Shown: positions 4,614-5,561 of the stretch, piece after piece
How the letters are laid out: every line of letters begins with the position of its first letter
Position numbering within the stretch: position 1 is the stretch's first letter
NCBI GenBank assembly: GCA_011390435.1
Contig: JAABSK010000188.1
Coordinates: 1-5,561 of the forward strand
Direction of reading: 5' to 3'
DNA: 5,561 nucleotides
Origin: Desulfobacteraceae bacterium
GTDB taxonomy: Bacteria; Desulfobacterota; Desulfobacteria; Desulfobacterales; Desulfobacteraceae
Made by a program: the position numbers and the translations under genes
The notes under the pieces: model-generated
Database searches by the model: none
Told to the model about the DNA's origin: nothing
The model's input: only the letters and a program-made list of their open reading frames with translations

Positions 4614-5561
4614 GATCTGTTTCCTTTGATGATTAAATAGATAAAGACTGGTGCTCCCAGAAAAGAGGTAAAGATGGAAACCGGCAGTACGTGTGGGGAG
4701 AGAAGCAGACGGGCCAGGATATCCGCCCCCAGAAGAATCAATGAACCTGAAAAAATAGTTGCCGGCAGCAGAAACCGGTGGTCATCGCCAATGATTCTGC
4801 GGACAATATGGGGCGCAATCAGGCCGACAAAAGAGATAATGCCCACAAACGAGATGATCACCGCGGTGGACAGAGATGCGGCCATCATTCCGGCCATTCG
4901 GACCTGCTCCACTCTGACGCCCAGGCCTTTGGCGGTTTCATCGCCCAGGGCCATTGCATTATAAGATTTGCTTCCTGCCAGAAAGAACAGCAGCAGCAGG
5001 CCGGTTGTCAGGCAGATCACCCATAATTCCTTCCATTCAGCTCTGCCCAGGTCACCAAATGTCCAGAACACCATTGCTGCCAGCTGGACATCGTCTGCAA
5101 AAAACTGCAGCAGCATGGTGGCGGCTGTAAACAGCGATCCCAAAGCAACGCCGGTCAATACCATGATGTGGGTTGCTGCCCCCCGCATGCGTGAAATATA
5201 GACTATCAGAGCAGCTGTCAGCATGGAAAAGAAAAAGGCACTTAAAACTGTGACAGCAGAAGTTGAAAGGCTCTGCAGGTGGTCTGCAAACGGGAGATGG
5301 CTGCTGCTCAGAACCATGACGGACAGGGCTGCGCCAAACGCTGCCGCATGGGAGATGCCCAGGGTGAACGGAGAGGCCAGGGGGTTTTTAAGCACCGATT
5401 GCATCACCGCACCGGAACAGGCCAGACCGGCTCCTGAAACAACCGCAGTGAGGGTCTGGGGCAGCCGGATATTCCAGATGATCAGCTCGGCCTGAAGATC
5501 CACTGGCATGCGGGCCAGGGTTTTTAAGAGATCCAGTGCCTGAATTTTAACTGACCCGGAA
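4610..5561 (-). CDS. ABC transporter permease, FecCD/BtuC type (N-terminus outside window)
   Basis: The membrane subunit of the same importer. The frame stays open to the right edge, giving 316 residues. Family members have about 330-350, so only around 20-40 residues, including the first membrane helix, are missing. The in-frame ATG at 5509 is not the start: it has no ribosome binding site, and the codons before it read like the usual periplasmic segment preceding I-W-x-I-R-L-P. Counting from that Met, conserved features are I14-R-L-P-Q-T-L, G25-A-G-L-A-x-S-G-A-x-x-Q, N42-P-L-A-S-P-F-x-L-G-I, the cytoplasmic coupling region D203-E-T-A-K-G-L-G-V, and F222-V-G-I-I-S-F-V-G-L-I-A-P-H-I-V-R-R near 222-239, followed by D-H-R-F-L-L-P. 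About eight to nine hydrophobic helices are visible. The stop overlaps the ATPase start by 4 bp (ATGA). The operon promoter, and any riboswitch or metal-regulator site, would lie to the right of the window. Confidence 0.92.
   Translation of the reverse strand, partial: SGSVKIQALDLLKTLARMPVDLQAELIIWNIRLPQTLTAVVSGAGLACSGAVMQSVLKNPLASPFTLGISHAAAFGAALSVMVLSSSHLPFADHLQSLSTSAVTVLSAFFFSMLTAALIVYISRMRGAATHIMVLTGVALGSLFTAATMLLQFFADDVQLAAMVFWTFGDLGRAEWKELWVICLTTGLLLLFFLAGSKSYNAMALGDETAKGLGVRVEQVRMAGMMAASLSTAVIISFVGIISFVGLIAPHIVRRIIGDDHRFLLPATIFSGSLILLGADILARLLLSPHVLPVSIFTSFLGAPVFIYLIIKGNRS

Overview
The window reads as chromosomal DNA of a motile anaerobe, most likely a sulfate reducer of the Desulfobacterota (Desulfobacter/Desulfotignum-like). 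The clues are a flgM gene preceded by a small gene of the type I recall as 'DVU0524 family, FlgM-associated', flagellar-type sigma-28 and sigma-54 promoters, and an FmdE-family protein next to a metal-chelate ABC transporter. This placement is inference; no rRNA or other phylogenetic marker is present. There is no mobile element, CRISPR array, tRNA or rRNA.

Layout. Left edge (1-465, + strand): the C-terminal half of MazG, a nucleoside triphosphate pyrophosphohydrolase. Everything else is on the minus strand, so read it right to left. From the right edge to 3277 is one operon: a FecCD/BtuC-type permease (5' end outside the window), overlapping by ATGA a FecE/BtuD-type ATPase, followed after 26 bp by an FmdE-family metal-binding protein with a C-terminal zinc ribbon. 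Next is a single gene for a 431-residue class II (zinc-dependent) aldolase with all metal ligands intact (1876-3171). Then comes a two-gene flagellar regulatory unit (1078-1816): the FlgM-associated protein and FlgM, the anti-sigma-28 factor, preceded by a near-consensus sigma-28 promoter. Last is a 152-residue protein of unknown function (453-911) with a near-consensus sigma-54 promoter. Its 3' end overlaps the 3' end of mazG by 13 bp.

How it works together. FlgM inhibits sigma-28 until it is exported through the finished hook-basal body. Its own transcription from a sigma-28 promoter would form the usual negative feedback loop. The unknown gene at 453-911 is independently placed under a sigma-54 promoter, the other sigma factor typical of flagellar hierarchies, which makes a flagellar role plausible. 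The 166 bp between flgM and this gene are densely organised: a minus-strand terminator for flgM, a plus-strand terminator facing the other way (probably stopping read-through from mazG), the sigma-54 promoter and a strong ribosome binding site. The transporter/FmdE operon is probably concerned with uptake or handling of a metal, metal chelate or Mo/W-type oxyanion; its substrate cannot be read from this window.

I see no clearly new large system. The most useful leads are the sigma-54-driven orphan gene, the collinear N-termini of FlgM and its partner protein, the FmdE-transporter operon, and the antisense-facing terminator.
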